A DNA stretch of 64,000 nt from JAIVGV01 sp031425275 (GTDB taxonomy: Bacteria; Acidobacteriota; Blastocatellia; Pyrinomonadales; Pyrinomonadaceae): positions 86,998-150,997 of the forward strand of contig JANPJA010000078.1 in NCBI GenBank assembly GCA_031425275.1, read 5' to 3'. Below are positions 1 through 9,046 of this stretch, in pieces (the first letter of the stretch is position 1; every line of letters begins with the position of its first letter). The notes under the pieces are model-generated. The model had not been told where the DNA came from, ran no database searches, and saw nothing but the letters and a program-made list of their open reading frames with translations. Both the position numbers and the translations under genes were made by a program.

Positions 1-1
1 T

Positions 2-316
2 ATTGCCAAGAATATAGTGGCCGCAGGTTTGGCCGAAAGATGTCTGGTTCAACTCGCGTACGCTATCGGCGTTGCGGAGCCAGTCTCCGTACTGGTCGAT
101 ACGGCAGGCACCGGTCGAATCGGTGAGGCCAAATTGGCAAAACTGGTTCGAGACGGCTTTGATCTAACTCCACAAGGTATCATCCGTGACCTTAAGTTAA
201 GGCGGCCAATTTATAGAAAGACAGCGGCTTACGGTCATTTTGGACGAATCGAAGAGGGGTTTCCCTGGGAGTTAACGGATAAGTCAGACGCACTAAGAAC
301 GGCGGCGGACGTTTAG
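2..316 (+). CDS. metK: S-adenosylmethionine synthetase, C-terminal part (cut by window edge)
   Basis: The reading frame is open from base 2 and carries the C-terminal domain of methionine adenosyltransferase, which makes S-adenosylmethionine from methionine and ATP. Recognisable family segments are AKNIVAAGLA, LAYAIGVAEPVSV and the late segment RPIYRKTAAYGHFGR, where the family usually reads PIY..TAAYGHFGR. The N-terminal two thirds lie outside the window. ahcY follows 25 bp downstream on the same strand, so synthesis of SAM and recycling of its product SAH are paired, probably in one transcript. Confidence 0.93.
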   Translation: MAKNIVAAGLAERCLVQLAYAIGVAEPVSVLVDTAGTGRIGEAKLAKLVRDGFDLTPQGIIRDLKLRRPIYRKTAAYGHFGRIEEGFPWELTDKSDALRTAADV

Positions 317-341
317 ACATAACTGAAAGGAATAATTCAAG

Positions 342-1619
342 ATGAGCGCAACCGGTGTGGGAAATCACGATATCAAAGATATTTCGCTGGCGCCGCAGGG
401 CAAGCGGCGGATTGAATGGGCCGAGCGAGAAATGCCCGTATTGCGATTGATACGAGAAAAGTTTGCGCTGGAAAAGCCCCTCCAAGGAATCCGGCTGATC
501 GCGTGCGCGCACGTCACGACCGAGACGGCGAATCTCGTGCGCACACTCCAGGCCGGGGGAGCCGAGTCTCTGCTGATAGCTTCAAACCCGCTGTCTACCC
601 AAGACGACGTGGCGGCGTCACTCGTGGCCGACTGGGGTGTCCCTGTCTTCGCCATCAAGGGAGAGTCAACCGAGACGTATAACCGACATGTCAGGCTGGC
701 CTTGGATTTTTCCCCACAGATAATTATTGACGACGGGTCGGATGTCGTAGCGACTCTGATCAAGGAGCGTCATTCACAAATTTCCGAAATTGTCGGGACT
801 ACCGAAGAGACAACCACGGGTATCGTACGTCTGAAGGCGATGGAAAAAAGCGGAGTACTCACCTTCCCCGCCATCGCCGTCAATAACGCCCAGACGAAGC
901 ATCTTTTCGATAATCGCTACGGCACGGGTCAGTCCACGCTCGACGGGATCATCCGAGCCACGAACATCCTTTTAGCGGGACGAGCGGTCGTCGTGGTGGG
1001 GTATGGTTGGTGCGGCAAGGGCGTCGCCATGCGTGCGCGCGGGATGGGCGCGAATGTGATTGTTACAGAGATTAACCCGATCAAGGCCGTCGAAGCCGCC
1101 ATGGACGGTTTCCGCGTAATGCCGATGGAGCAGGCCACTTCCGTGGGCGACATTTTTATCACCGTCACAGGCAACCGACACGTCGTCGATGAAAAACATT
1201 TCTCCGCGATGAAGGACGGGGCCATAGTTTGTAACAGCGGCCACTTCGACTTGGAGTTAAACTTAGAAGCCCTGCGCGAGAATTCGCACCCGCCGGTGAC
1301 CCTGAGGCCTTTTGTCGAAGAGTATCGACACAAGGAAAGCAACCGTTGCGTGATTGTTTTGGCCGAAGGGCGTCTAATCAACCTCGCTGCCGCTGAAGGG
1401 CATCCGGCCAGCGTGATGGACATGAGTTTTGCCAATCAGGCACTTTCCGCCGAGTTCCTTGTCAAACGGCGAGGAGAACTATCAGCGGGCGTACACATCC
1501 TGCCTGAAGAGGTGGATACCGAGATCGCCGCGTTAAAATTGCAGGCATTGGGTATCGGAATTGACAGTCTGACCCCCGAACAACTCGAATACCTCTCGAG
1601 CTGGGAAAGCGGCACCTGA
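342..1619 (+). CDS. ahcY: Adenosylhomocysteinase (SAH hydrolase)
   Basis: The 425-residue enzyme splits S-adenosylhomocysteine into adenosine and homocysteine with bound NAD. Visible motifs are the DDGSDVV segment, GTTEETTTGI, the substrate-loop segment DNRYGTGQST and the Rossmann fingerprint GYGWCGKGVA. The protein lacks the longer insertion and C-terminal tail of the proteobacterial form and resembles the short archaeal/Thermotoga-like type (from memory of the family). A GAAAGGA ribosome site lies upstream of the ATG. It follows metK, completing the SAM-SAH arm of the methyl cycle. Confidence 0.95.
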   Translation: MSATGVGNHDIKDISLAPQGKRRIEWAEREMPVLRLIREKFALEKPLQGIRLIACAHVTTETANLVRTLQAGGAESLLIASNPLSTQDDVAASLVADWGVPVFAIKGESTETYNRHVRLALDFSPQIIIDDGSDVVATLIKERHSQISEIVGTTEETTTGIVRLKAMEKSGVLTFPAIAVNNAQTKHLFDNRYGTGQSTLDGIIRATNILLAGRAVVVVGYGWCGKGVAMRARGMGANVIVTEINPIKAVEAAMDGFRVMPMEQATSVGDIFITVTGNRHVVDEKHFSAMKDGAIVCNSGHFDLELNLEALRENSHPPVTLRPFVEEYRHKESNRCVIVLAEGRLINLAAAEGHPASVMDMSFANQALSAEFLVKRRGELSAGVHILPEEVDTEIAALKLQALGIGIDSLTPEQLEYLSSWESGT

Positions 1620-1640
1620 TAACCGCAAAAAAATCAGAAG

Positions 1641-1689
1641 GCGTAAGAAACGGGGGAGGTAAATTATTTACCTCCCCCGTTTCTTACGC
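1641..1689. terminator. Perfect 23-bp-arm hairpin between convergent genes
   Basis: Bases 1641-1663 are the exact reverse complement of 1667-1689, with only TTA between them. It lies between the ahcY stop and the stop of the convergent lptFG gene. A run of seven A at 1626-1632 would read as a U-tract for minus-strand transcripts, though 8 bases from the stem. A bidirectional terminator is the simplest reading. Confidence 0.75.
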
Positions 1690-1703
1690 ACATAACTCCT
1701 AGC

Positions 1704-4043
1704 TCAAGTGCGAGATCTTGAAAGGATGTAAATACCGATGGTGGTAAATAGGAGCGGGAGTGAAAAAGCGGCGAGGGTTGGCGGAATCAGACCATAATTC
1801 CCTAATTGCTGAAACAGACTGACCCCACCCCAGAATGCCAATCCGATCACGACGGCACCCAGCAAAGAAATAACGGCCGAGCGCTTCCCGAACATCAGAG
1901 CTAAGGGAATGCTGACGATAGTCATCACGAGTAGGGCGAGCGGGTCGGCGGCCCTCCTTTTTTTAATAATTGAGTACATTGTTAGATCGGAAGCGCTGAC
2001 GCCTTGGCTCTGTAAAAGCCTTATGTAGTTGCTTAACTCCGAAGTATTAAGCTCTGAGGGGCGTTTAAGCGACGGCTTAAACGCATCTTGAGACAATGCT
2101 AGCTGGATGGGGTAAGAGTCAAATCGCTGCAATTTACCGGGGATCCTCTCCCTCAGATCAAGCTTGATCGCCCGCTCAATTAGCAAAGTTCCGGATTGTC
2201 CCACGCGCCCCCTGTGCCCCGTTACGACCCGTAAAATATGAACCCCATTTTCATCGAACTCAAAGCAAGATGGAGATTCGAGGACGTCTGCTCCGGCGCC
2301 GAATTTAAAACCGTAGATGTTGCCGTCGCCCGCGAGCCATTGCGTTCCCGTGGGGGAAAAGTTGTTGATGCGCCCCCCGCGGATGCGCGTCCTGAGCACG
2401 TCTTGTTTCCGGTTTGCCTCCGGGAGTACCTGTTCCTGAACCAGCCAGTAGACTGAACAGGCTAACAGGGCGAAAACAGCCCCGGGTAGGGCGATGCGGT
2501 AAATGCTCTGCCCGCTCGCCCACCAAGCCACCGCCTCGCTCCGGCGTGCCATCAGGGAATAACTAACCAGCGTCGCGACGAGCATGGAAATCGGGCTCAC
2601 GCCCAGAGCGGCCAGCGGGATTAAATACCAGAGGTAAGCAAGGACAGTCCGCCCGCCCTCGTCCGTGAGAGCCAAAAAGCGCAGTAGTTCAAAGACCGTG
2701 AAAATGAGAAAGACCCCGACTAGAGTCAGCAGGGATAGGCAAAAATAGGCAAACAAGGAAGAGAGGATCGTCCGGTCGAGGAGTGTGGGGAAGAACCAAC
2801 TGCGTAGATCGGTGCGTCCCGCAACCCCCTGTCCGGGCGCCGTAACTCCTCCCTTTTTGAGCTTAATCCGCAGCCCGTTAATGAGATTCCGCTCTCCCGC
2901 GAGCAGCAGCACGGCCCCCGCGCTTAGCGTAAAAGCGGTTGCGAGCCAGGCCCCGGCCGCCACTGGTATCGCCCCGATACGGGCCAGATAATCTCCGCCC
3001 AGAAACAAAAAGTAAAAGATCAGCATCGAGAAAACAGAGAATCCCACAGCGAGCCCACGCCCCCCCCTTTTGGCGCGTATTCCCAGTCCCACCCCGAGCA
3101 GGGCGAAGGCGAGCGGGGTGGTACTCAGGGCCAGACGTTTTTGGGAGGCGGCCCAGGCGGCATCCGCCACACGTTTCAACTCAGGGTCTGGTGAATTGGG
3201 ACTGATGCGCGCGCGCAGTTCCCTCCAATTCAACTCCTCGGGTTCGGGGGTGCGGGAGTTGAGTTGTCGGATCACCGCCTCTCTCCCAGTCTTGAGCCGG
3301 ACGCGGAGCTGCGCCGAGCGTTCCGTGATCACACGCGAAGCTTCCGCCTCTTCCCAAAGAAGTTCCGCGGGGAGTGTGGTGACGGTCGCGTCCGACAGCA
3401 CCAGCTCAGACTGCTCGCCCGTCAGGTCGATTCTCCCGGAGCGTGCGGTGACCAAGCGCAGTTCCCCACCCTGTTCGAGCCAGTGAATAAAGACGCGGCC
3501 CCACTGGCCGCTAGACTCATCCCCGTCTCGCACATAGATGACCTTGCCGGGCAGTTGGGTGTTGAAAGTTCTGGGCTGGACCGGCGAGTCGAGCTTGTGC
3601 AGGGTCGCGCGCAGCATCGCGCTCCGCATCGACTGGGCCGCTCGCGGCGCTAACTCGAAACTGTTGGCGACGCACAAGAGGGTGAGGGACATCCCGATCA
3701 GCAAGACTGGCGACACGATTCTCCAAGTGCTTGCCCCGGCCGCCCGCAGTGAGATGATTTCGCTATCACTACCCATCCTCCCGAAAGCCGCCGCGGTCCC
3801 GACCAGCATCGCCATCGGCAGGGTGAAGACCGAGACGTTCGGGATAATTCCCATCGCCACTTCGAGCGCGATGGCGAGCGGGGCGCCGGAAATGCCCAGC
3901 AACTCCGCAAACTTTCCCACCTGTTGGGCCAACAGCACCGCCGTTAGCAATAGCCACGTGAGAAAAAAATACGGGAGGATAGCCCTGAGTATGTAACGCT
4001 CGAGGAGCCGGCTGCCGCCGAATATCTTCCGCAGTAATAGCAC
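1704..4043 (-). CDS. Fused LptF-LptG lipopolysaccharide export permease
   Basis: YjgP/YjgQ-family membrane protein in which two permease units are joined in one chain of about 779 residues. Each half begins with a helix cluster (half 1 ERYILRAILPYFFLTWL, half 2 LDRTILSSLFAYFCLSL) followed by a beta-rich periplasmic stretch and closing helices. LptF and LptG normally form a heterodimer with the LptB2 ATPase to pull LPS out of the inner membrane; the ATPase is not in the window. The open frame extends to 4097, but a GTG at 4043-4041 sits one base after the recO stop with AGGGAG upstream, so the GTG is preferred. It is translationally coupled to recO. Confidence 0.88.
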   Translation of the reverse strand: MLLLRKIFGGSRLLERYILRAILPYFFLTWLLLTAVLLAQQVGKFAELLGISGAPLAIALEVAMGIIPNVSVFTLPMAMLVGTAAAFGRMGSDSEIISLRAAGASTWRIVSPVLLIGMSLTLLCVANSFELAPRAAQSMRSAMLRATLHKLDSPVQPRTFNTQLPGKVIYVRDGDESSGQWGRVFIHWLEQGGELRLVTARSGRIDLTGEQSELVLSDATVTTLPAELLWEEAEASRVITERSAQLRVRLKTGREAVIRQLNSRTPEPEELNWRELRARISPNSPDPELKRVADAAWAASQKRLALSTTPLAFALLGVGLGIRAKRGGRGLAVGFSVFSMLIFYFLFLGGDYLARIGAIPVAAGAWLATAFTLSAGAVLLLAGERNLINGLRIKLKKGGVTAPGQGVAGRTDLRSWFFPTLLDRTILSSLFAYFCLSLLTLVGVFLIFTVFELLRFLALTDEGGRTVLAYLWYLIPLAALGVSPISMLVATLVSYSLMARRSEAVAWWASGQSIYRIALPGAVFALLACSVYWLVQEQVLPEANRKQDVLRTRIRGGRINNFSPTGTQWLAGDGNIYGFKFGAGADVLESPSCFEFDENGVHILRVVTGHRGRVGQSGTLLIERAIKLDLRERIPGKLQRFDSYPIQLALSQDAFKPSLKRPSELNTSELSNYIRLLQSQGVSASDLTMYSIIKKRRAADPLALLVMTIVSIPLALMFGKRSAVISLLGAVVIGLAFWGGVSLFQQLGNYGLIPPTLAAFSLPLLFTTIGIYILSRSRT

Positions 4044-4044
4044 T

Positions 4045-4800
4045 TCAGCCAGACTCCCTGAAAGTGCGGCGTCCGCGCGGAGGGCGTTCCAGGGCACGCG
4101 TAATTAATTGTTTGGTGAAAGCCTGCACTTCCGCACACAACTCCTTCGCCTCAAGTCCGAGCCCTTGCGCCCAAACGAGTGGGGGCTGCTTCAAGGCAAC
4201 CTTCATTTGAGACCAAGCCGGGTGAGAGACCGCAAAGCCTTTCCCGTCTCCGCATATTTTGCAGAGTAGATTCCCCGAGGTCCCGACATGGACGCGGCCG
4301 GCCACTTCGGAGAGGGATCGCGTGCAAAGCCCACAGTGTTTTAAGTCTGGGAGGAATCCGGATAGCTTGAGCGTCCAGATTTCGAAATAACTGGCAAACC
4401 CTTGGCGATTTTCGGGCGCCTGTGAAAGACCCTCGAGGCAGGCGGCCGACATCCGGAAAAGCTTTTCGTTGGGTTCGTGCGGGGGGGAGAATTCCAGTAG
4501 CAGACCGCCTAAATATTCGAGTAGTGTGAAGTTCTCCTCCTCCCTCGAAAGATTGAAATAAGATCGCACGATCTCCGTGTCGCTCAGTGAGACTAACTCG
4601 CGGTTCTCTTTCTCAAAGTAGGAGAGGCGGATGTGTGTGAAGGGCTCCAGACTGGCCCCGAACCGGCTTTTAAGCTTGCGTGCGCCGCGGGCCGTCGCGC
4701 GCACCACACCCGAGTCTCGCGTGAAGAGGACGACGATCCGATCCGCCTCACCGAGTCTCTGTGTGTGTAGCACGATCGCTTCCGTGGATTTTAAACCCAT
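4045..4800 (-). CDS. recO: DNA repair protein RecO
   Basis: A 251-residue protein with the RecO N-terminal OB fold (start STEAIVLHTQRLGEADRIVV) and the four-cysteine zinc site CGLC...CKICG at about residues 156-184. RecO loads RecA onto SSB-coated single strands together with RecR. The C-terminal tail is Arg-rich (RPPRGRR). It is followed within one base by the lptFG start and lies downstream of two small membrane-protein genes on the same strand. Confidence 0.93.
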   Translation of the reverse strand: MGLKSTEAIVLHTQRLGEADRIVVLFTRDSGVVRATARGARKLKSRFGASLEPFTHIRLSYFEKENRELVSLSDTEIVRSYFNLSREEENFTLLEYLGGLLLEFSPPHEPNEKLFRMSAACLEGLSQAPENRQGFASYFEIWTLKLSGFLPDLKHCGLCTRSLSEVAGRVHVGTSGNLLCKICGDGKGFAVSHPAWSQMKVALKQPPLVWAQGLGLEAKELCAEVQAFTKQLITRALERPPRGRRTFRESG

Positions 4801-4852
4801 TGGTGCGGGGTGCCTCTGCCCTCCCCCCGGCCAATTATGTCCTTCAGGCCAC

Positions 4853-5023
4853 TTACAACGGAATCCAATAAAGTATCCACGCTAGTGCCAATCCGATCGC
4901 GATGAATTCCGCGAAAATTTTTAAGCCGTAGGTGACACTCGCGCGCGTCGTTTCGCGACCGATGACGCCGAATGCGATTGCCACCAAGGCCGCGAAAGTT
5001 GCCAGCAACAGAAAATGTCTCAA
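4853..5023 (-). CDS. Small membrane protein of 56 residues, TTG start
   Basis: Not recognised. Read on the minus strand from TTG at 5023 it encodes a 56-residue protein beginning MRHFLLLATFAALVAIAFGV and ending AWILYWIPL. It has two hydrophobic segments (about residues 3-21 and 37-56) around a short polar loop GRETTRASVTYG. A strong GGGGAGGA ribosome site lies just upstream. The TTG overlaps the stop of the preceding gene as TTGA, typical of translational coupling. A longer ORF in another frame here (4791-5048) is basic and family-less and is taken as a shadow. Confidence 0.7.
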   Translation of the reverse strand: MRHFLLLATFAALVAIAFGVIGRETTRASVTYGLKIFAEFIAIGLALAWILYWIPL

Positions 5024-5427
5024 GCTTTCCTCCCCGCCGCGATATCATAGGCGTCGAGCATGGAGAGGTAGTTTAGCAGCCCCGCGACGATCAGAAAAAT
5101 ATTTCCGTATTCCGCTGTCGGTAGAGAGGCTTGATCCGCGAGTCCCACGTTGGCAAATAGGCAGACGGCATAGATGAGTCCTAGGCCGAGGTTGCAAAAC
5201 CCGTAAACGTAGGCAAGCATTCCGATCTCTGGTGTGTTATGGAACCCGTACAGATGTCCACCGAGCCAGAGACCCCAGAGAAACATCAAAATTACAGTCC
5301 CGCCGATTATCAGCCCACGGGTGCTGCGGCCCAGCCAGATATGACCCATCCCCGGCACAGCCCACGCGATTGCCCCTATGAGCCAAGCCGTTGAGACTGG
5401 TTTTGATCGTGCTACTTCACTACTCAT
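5020..5427 (-). CDS. Four-helix membrane protein, DUF6677-like
   Basis: A 135-residue integral membrane protein. Hydrophobic stretches are at about residues 12-30 (with the motif PGMGHIWLGR), 37-56, 68-92 and 108-124. The PG.GH..LG.. turn and overall layout match small acidobacterial proteins annotated DUF6677, by memory of the family and not by search. Start: an AAGGAAA site precedes ATG 5427. It is coupled by TTGA to the next small membrane protein, suggesting the two act together. Confidence 0.6.
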   Translation of the reverse strand: MSSEVARSKPVSTAWLIGAIAWAVPGMGHIWLGRSTRGLIIGGTVILMFLWGLWLGGHLYGFHNTPEIGMLAYVYGFCNLGLGLIYAVCLFANVGLADQASLPTAEYGNIFLIVAGLLNYLSMLDAYDIAAGRKA

Positions 5428-5469
5428 GATTTTCCTTGATCCTGTGGTTTCTTTATCATCACCAATTAA

Positions 5470-6072
5470 TCAACTACTATTGTTATCGGACGCTACCTGA
5501 TAGTAGGCTCCTGAGTGGCAAGGTCGGCAAGTGCGTCGGCCGGCGGCGGTTACTTCCCTTCCGTCGTTAACCCCTTCACCGCAATTTTGACAAATTACCC
5601 GACTCCGTGGCCGTCCCGGTTGATCGTTTTCTACATAATTTACGACGACCTCCTCATAAGTGAAAAGCTGCTCATCAGTCGCTTGAAGGTAGGTTTGCAT
5701 CTGCCGGCTTTTTTTATCGGCAACGGTATCAATAAGCCGCTCCGCCAACTCTCTCGAGCTTTCGAGCGCGGCAATTCTATAAGCCTTCCCCGTCTCGGTA
5801 TTGAGAAAAGTGGTTGCCACTTTGCCAAAATCAAAGAATTTAAGACTACGGCGACCGAGACGTACGCCCGTCACGGCACCTATAGCATCGGTCATGCAGC
5901 GGTCTATCTCGACCCAAACAATCAGTTTTTTTCGGTCTTTATCACGTGGGTCATTGATGCCAATTAAGTTGCACCCGAGTATCGCCATCCGCGCTCCTAG
6001 TACCTGACCGGGACAGAGATGGCCATGTAGGGTGCTACATTCCTTTAACAATTCCGAAAGTGACGGCAACAT
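5470..6072 (-). CDS. FmdE-family protein with C-terminal zinc ribbon
   Basis: A 200-residue protein with the FmdE fold first seen in formylmethanofuran dehydrogenase subunit E. It has the signature HGHLCPGQVLGARMA at about residues 16-30, CMTDAIGAVTG and FDFGKVATTF. The cysteine usual after the second motif (TGC) is Val here. The C-terminus carries a CxxC...CxxC ribbon (CQNCGEG...CRPCHSG, about 160-185). Stand-alone FmdE proteins in bacteria have no settled function; a metal- or molybdopterin-related role is inference. No methanofuran genes are nearby. Confidence 0.8.
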   Translation of the reverse strand: MLPSLSELLKECSTLHGHLCPGQVLGARMAILGCNLIGINDPRDKDRKKLIVWVEIDRCMTDAIGAVTGVRLGRRSLKFFDFGKVATTFLNTETGKAYRIAALESSRELAERLIDTVADKKSRQMQTYLQATDEQLFTYEEVVVNYVENDQPGRPRSRVICQNCGEGVNDGREVTAAGRRTCRPCHSGAYYQVASDNNSS

Positions 6073-6167
6073 ATCGCAAACTTAATGCTTCAATAGAAGA
6101 GTCGGCGCTCCGACGTTATTTAAGATATACCTTTAACCGTCGATATTTAACTTATGTCCTGACAGGA

Positions 6168-7373
6168 TTAATACGTTAAATACTTTTGCCGAATTTCGGC
6201 GAAACTCCGAAGCGGAGCCGCCCACGAAGAATGTATGCTCTCCAGACTTGCCTCCGTCTCAATTGCTTTGCGTAGGCTGTCCGAGCCGGCAATTACGTCA
6301 AACGGTTGTCGATCAAGAACGTACTCATAAGGCGGCTCTTTCCACAAGAATTTATCCCTATAAAGTTCATATACTACTTTAACCAGCGCCGCTCCCGTAA
6401 TGGTCGAGTCAAACTGTCCGCGTTCAAACGGATGAACCTGTACCCCGCCACACGTCTGCCCGGCGTGCTTCTGAAAGGTCGGTTGAAAGTTACAGGCTCG
6501 AAAATAGACTCCGGGGAGTCCAATCCCATTCAACTCGCGCGCGTAGAGTGCCGCATCGATGTAAGGCGCGCCGGAAAATTCCAACGGACGGGAAGTGCCA
6601 CGCCCCTCCGAAAGCTGCGTCCCCTCCAAGTGGACGGTCCCGGGAAAGACCGTCGCCGTTTCGAGGGTCGGCATGTTCGGGGAGGGTAACACCCACGGGG
6701 CGTCAGTGTCGTCGTGCCAGAAGTTTCTCTCCCAGCCCTCCATCAGCAAAAACTCCATGTCGCAGGCGATCCCGAAGTGATCCCGAAACATCCGCGCCAA
6801 CTCGCAGACCGTCATTCCATGCCGGGTCGGAATCGGGAATTGACCCACAAACGACTCGAAACCCGGTTCCAAGACGATCCCCGACACGGTCTCGCCGTTA
6901 ATGGGGTTCGGGCGGTCGCAGACAAATACCTTTTTACCGAAACGCGCGGCGGCCCTCATACAATTGGCGAGTGTGTAGATGAAAGTGTAAATGCGGCAGC
7001 CCACGTCTTGCAGGTCGAAGACCAACACGTCCACATCCTGGAGCATTCGCTCCGTCGGCTCGCGCGTCTCGCTGTAGAGCGAGTAGAGAGGCATCCCCGT
7101 CTCCGCGTCCGTGACGTGCGGGGTCTCGATCATGTTGTCCTGTAGATCGCCGCGGATGCCGTGCTGTGGGCCGAACAGTGCGGTCAGTTTCCAGCCCCTC
7201 TCTTCCCGGAACAAATCAGCCACGTGGCGTAAATCGTGATTGACGGAGGCCTGATTGCAGACTACCCCGATGCGTGCCCCCTTGAGCATGCTTCCCTTCT
7301 CCCCCAGCAAACGCTCCACGCCGAGTGTGACCTTCTTCCGCCCCGATACAGATTTTGCAGTCTGCGTCGTCAT
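6168..7373 (-). CDS. Exo-beta-N-acetylmuramidase NamZ-like (DUF1343)
   Basis: A 401-residue DUF1343 protein. Members characterised as NamZ (glycoside hydrolase family 171) release N-acetylmuramic acid from the non-reducing end of peptidoglycan fragments. Family segments visible are GVVCNQASV, GPQHGIRGDLQDN, VLVFDLQDVGCRIYTFIYT, DRPNPINGETVSG, and PSPNMPTLETATVFPGT followed by LEGTQLSEGRGTSRPLE. No signal peptide is seen at the Ser/Lys-rich start, so it may act in the cytoplasm on imported fragments. It is 19 bp downstream of a FabG-like gene. Confidence 0.9.
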   Translation of the reverse strand: MTTQTAKSVSGRKKVTLGVERLLGEKGSMLKGARIGVVCNQASVNHDLRHVADLFREERGWKLTALFGPQHGIRGDLQDNMIETPHVTDAETGMPLYSLYSETREPTERMLQDVDVLVFDLQDVGCRIYTFIYTLANCMRAAARFGKKVFVCDRPNPINGETVSGIVLEPGFESFVGQFPIPTRHGMTVCELARMFRDHFGIACDMEFLLMEGWERNFWHDDTDAPWVLPSPNMPTLETATVFPGTVHLEGTQLSEGRGTSRPLEFSGAPYIDAALYARELNGIGLPGVYFRACNFQPTFQKHAGQTCGGVQVHPFERGQFDSTITGAALVKVVYELYRDKFLWKEPPYEYVLDRQPFDVIAGSDSLRKAIETEASLESIHSSWAAPLRSFAEIRQKYLTY

Positions 7374-7392
7374 ATTTGTCTTCTCCCGATCA

Positions 7393-8178
7393 TTAACCGC
7401 ACAAAACCGAGCCGCCGTTGACGTTTAAAACCTCTCCCGTGATGTGTCTCGCCCATTCGCTACAAAGAAAAACTACCGGCCAAGCAATCTCTTCCGCCTT
7501 CGCGACGCGGCCCAAGGGAATAGACGCCTCAATTTTTTGACGCCCGGAGGGGTCGGCCAGAGCCGTTGCCGACATCTCCGTCTCGACCCAACCGGGCGCG
7601 ACCGAGTTGACGTTAATGCCGAATGAACCTAACTCAGCCGCGAGCGATTTGACGAGTGATATCTGCCCGCCCTTCGCAGCCGCGTAACTGGAATAATTTG
7701 CTTCGCCCCTCTGTCCCGCCGTCGAGCTGATCAATACGATCCGGCCGAATCCTTCCCGCTTCATGTGCGGCACGGCCTCACGACACAATGCCCAGGAGCC
7801 TTTAAGGTTAATGTCTATGACCCGTTCCCACATTTCTTCGGTATGTGTATCCACCGGGGAGCCCACCCAGAGTCCGGCGTTACAGATCAAAAAGTCAATC
7901 CGGCCGAAGGTTTCCCACGCGCTTGAGACGACCGCTCTCGCTCCCGACACCACACTGACATCACCTTGAACGGACAGCGCACGCACCCCGTGTCTAACCG
8001 CCGTCTCCACCGACCGTGCGGCCGATGCCTCGTCATTCAGGTAATTCACCACTACATTGACGCCACACTCCGCCATTTTTTCTACTACCGCGCGCCCAAT
8101 CCCACGCGAACCACCGGATACTAATGCCACGCGCCCAAGCATTCCTAAAGAATTAGCCGGCATTTTCAACTCGTTCAT
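7393..8178 (-). CDS. Short-chain dehydrogenase/reductase, FabG-like
   Basis: A 261-residue classical SDR. The NAD(P) motif GGSRGIGRA is near residue 21, NAG lies in CNAGLW, the catalytic Ser is in LISSTAGQRG, and Tyr/Lys are in YSSYAAAKGG. The C-terminus GEVLNVNGGSVL matches 3-oxoacyl-ACP reductases. It is probably an oxidoreductase of lipid or secondary metabolism. It is not in a fatty-acid operon, so FabG itself is not claimed. It shares a strand with the NamZ-like gene (19 bp gap) and the C26 gene (94 bp gap). Confidence 0.87.
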   Translation of the reverse strand: MNELKMPANSLGMLGRVALVSGGSRGIGRAVVEKMAECGVNVVVNYLNDEASAARSVETAVRHGVRALSVQGDVSVVSGARAVVSSAWETFGRIDFLICNAGLWVGSPVDTHTEEMWERVIDINLKGSWALCREAVPHMKREGFGRIVLISSTAGQRGEANYSSYAAAKGGQISLVKSLAAELGSFGINVNSVAPGWVETEMSATALADPSGRQKIEASIPLGRVAKAEEIAWPVVFLCSEWARHITGEVLNVNGGSVLCG

Positions 8179-8272
8179 ATCTTCAATTGCTTTTACCCGA
8201 TAATTAAATCTCCCCCGAATGGGTTATCGGACGCATTCGGGGGTATTGATTTTTTTATCAGGACTTCAGTAA

Positions 8273-9046
8273 TCAGACGGTAGTCGGTTCGTGAATATTT
8301 GGGGTTGAATTGGCGCGTCTGTCCTTCATTAACGCAATTTTCCGCGTGGCATTTATAAAAGCTGAGAAAAGTCGTAGCGATAATTCGTCTGTGATCCAAT
8401 CGATTTCCGGGTGCCATTGGACGCCGACCGCCCAACGCCCCGGTCGGGTATCTTCAAGCCCCTCAATCAAACCGTCATTTGTCCAAGCCGTGGCGCGTAA
8501 ATTTTCTCCTGCCGTCTCGACCGCTTGATGGTGATGACTGTTAACCAGGCATGACTCGGCCCCGGCCAGTTCCGACAACAAACTTCCTTGGAGCAGCCGC
8601 ACGCGGTGCGAGCGGCGCTCACGCGGCACTCCCTGTTCATGTTTGATGGCGTGGGGCAGTTGCGTCGCGATATCCTGGAACAGCGTCCCGCCGCGGACAA
8701 CATTCCAGATTTGCAGACCGAAGCAAATGGCTAGGAGCGGCAGACGCCTGCGCTCGACTTCCGAAAGTAGTAGGGCGTCCGTCTCATCGCGTAAAGGGTG
8801 AACTTGTCCGAGTGCCGGATGAGGCTCCCGCCCGTAGCTCAGTGGATCGACGTCCGAAGCGCTGCCGGGCAGGAGAACCCCGTCGAGACGCTCGGCGACC
8901 GCCGACACGTAATCCGGGCGCGGGATCAGTGAGAGGTGGACGGGGATTCCCCCCGCCGCTTCCACCGCTTCGCTGTAATAACGCGCCAAATAAAAACGCT
9001 CGGTCTCTACCTCGTGGCGCATCGTAATGCCGATCAACGGTCGCAT
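8273..9046 (-). CDS. Gamma-glutamyl-gamma-aminobutyrate hydrolase family (peptidase C26)
   Basis: A class I glutamine-amidotransferase-fold hydrolase of 257 residues. The nucleophile Cys is in LLAICFGLQIWNVVRGGTL (usual family text AICRGxQ), with the charge-relay His/Glu in VGVQWHPE. It is likely to hydrolyse gamma-glutamyl amides, as PuuD does in putrescine breakdown; no other polyamine gene is present, so the substrate is open. Start: a GTG at 9055 is possible, but ATG 9046 has GGTGAG five bases upstream and begins the conserved RPLIGIT. Confidence 0.87.
   Translation of the reverse strand: MRPLIGITMRHEVETERFYLARYYSEAVEAAGGIPVHLSLIPRPDYVSAVAERLDGVLLPGSASDVDPLSYGREPHPALGQVHPLRDETDALLLSEVERRRLPLLAICFGLQIWNVVRGGTLFQDIATQLPHAIKHEQGVPRERRSHRVRLLQGSLLSELAGAESCLVNSHHHQAVETAGENLRATAWTNDGLIEGLEDTRPGRWAVGVQWHPEIDWITDELSLRLFSAFINATRKIALMKDRRANSTPNIHEPTTV

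Noticed and set aside
4791..5048. 85-residue ORF between recO and the DUF6677-like gene
   Set aside because: Basic, without motifs, and overlapping a better-supported TTG-started membrane protein in another frame.
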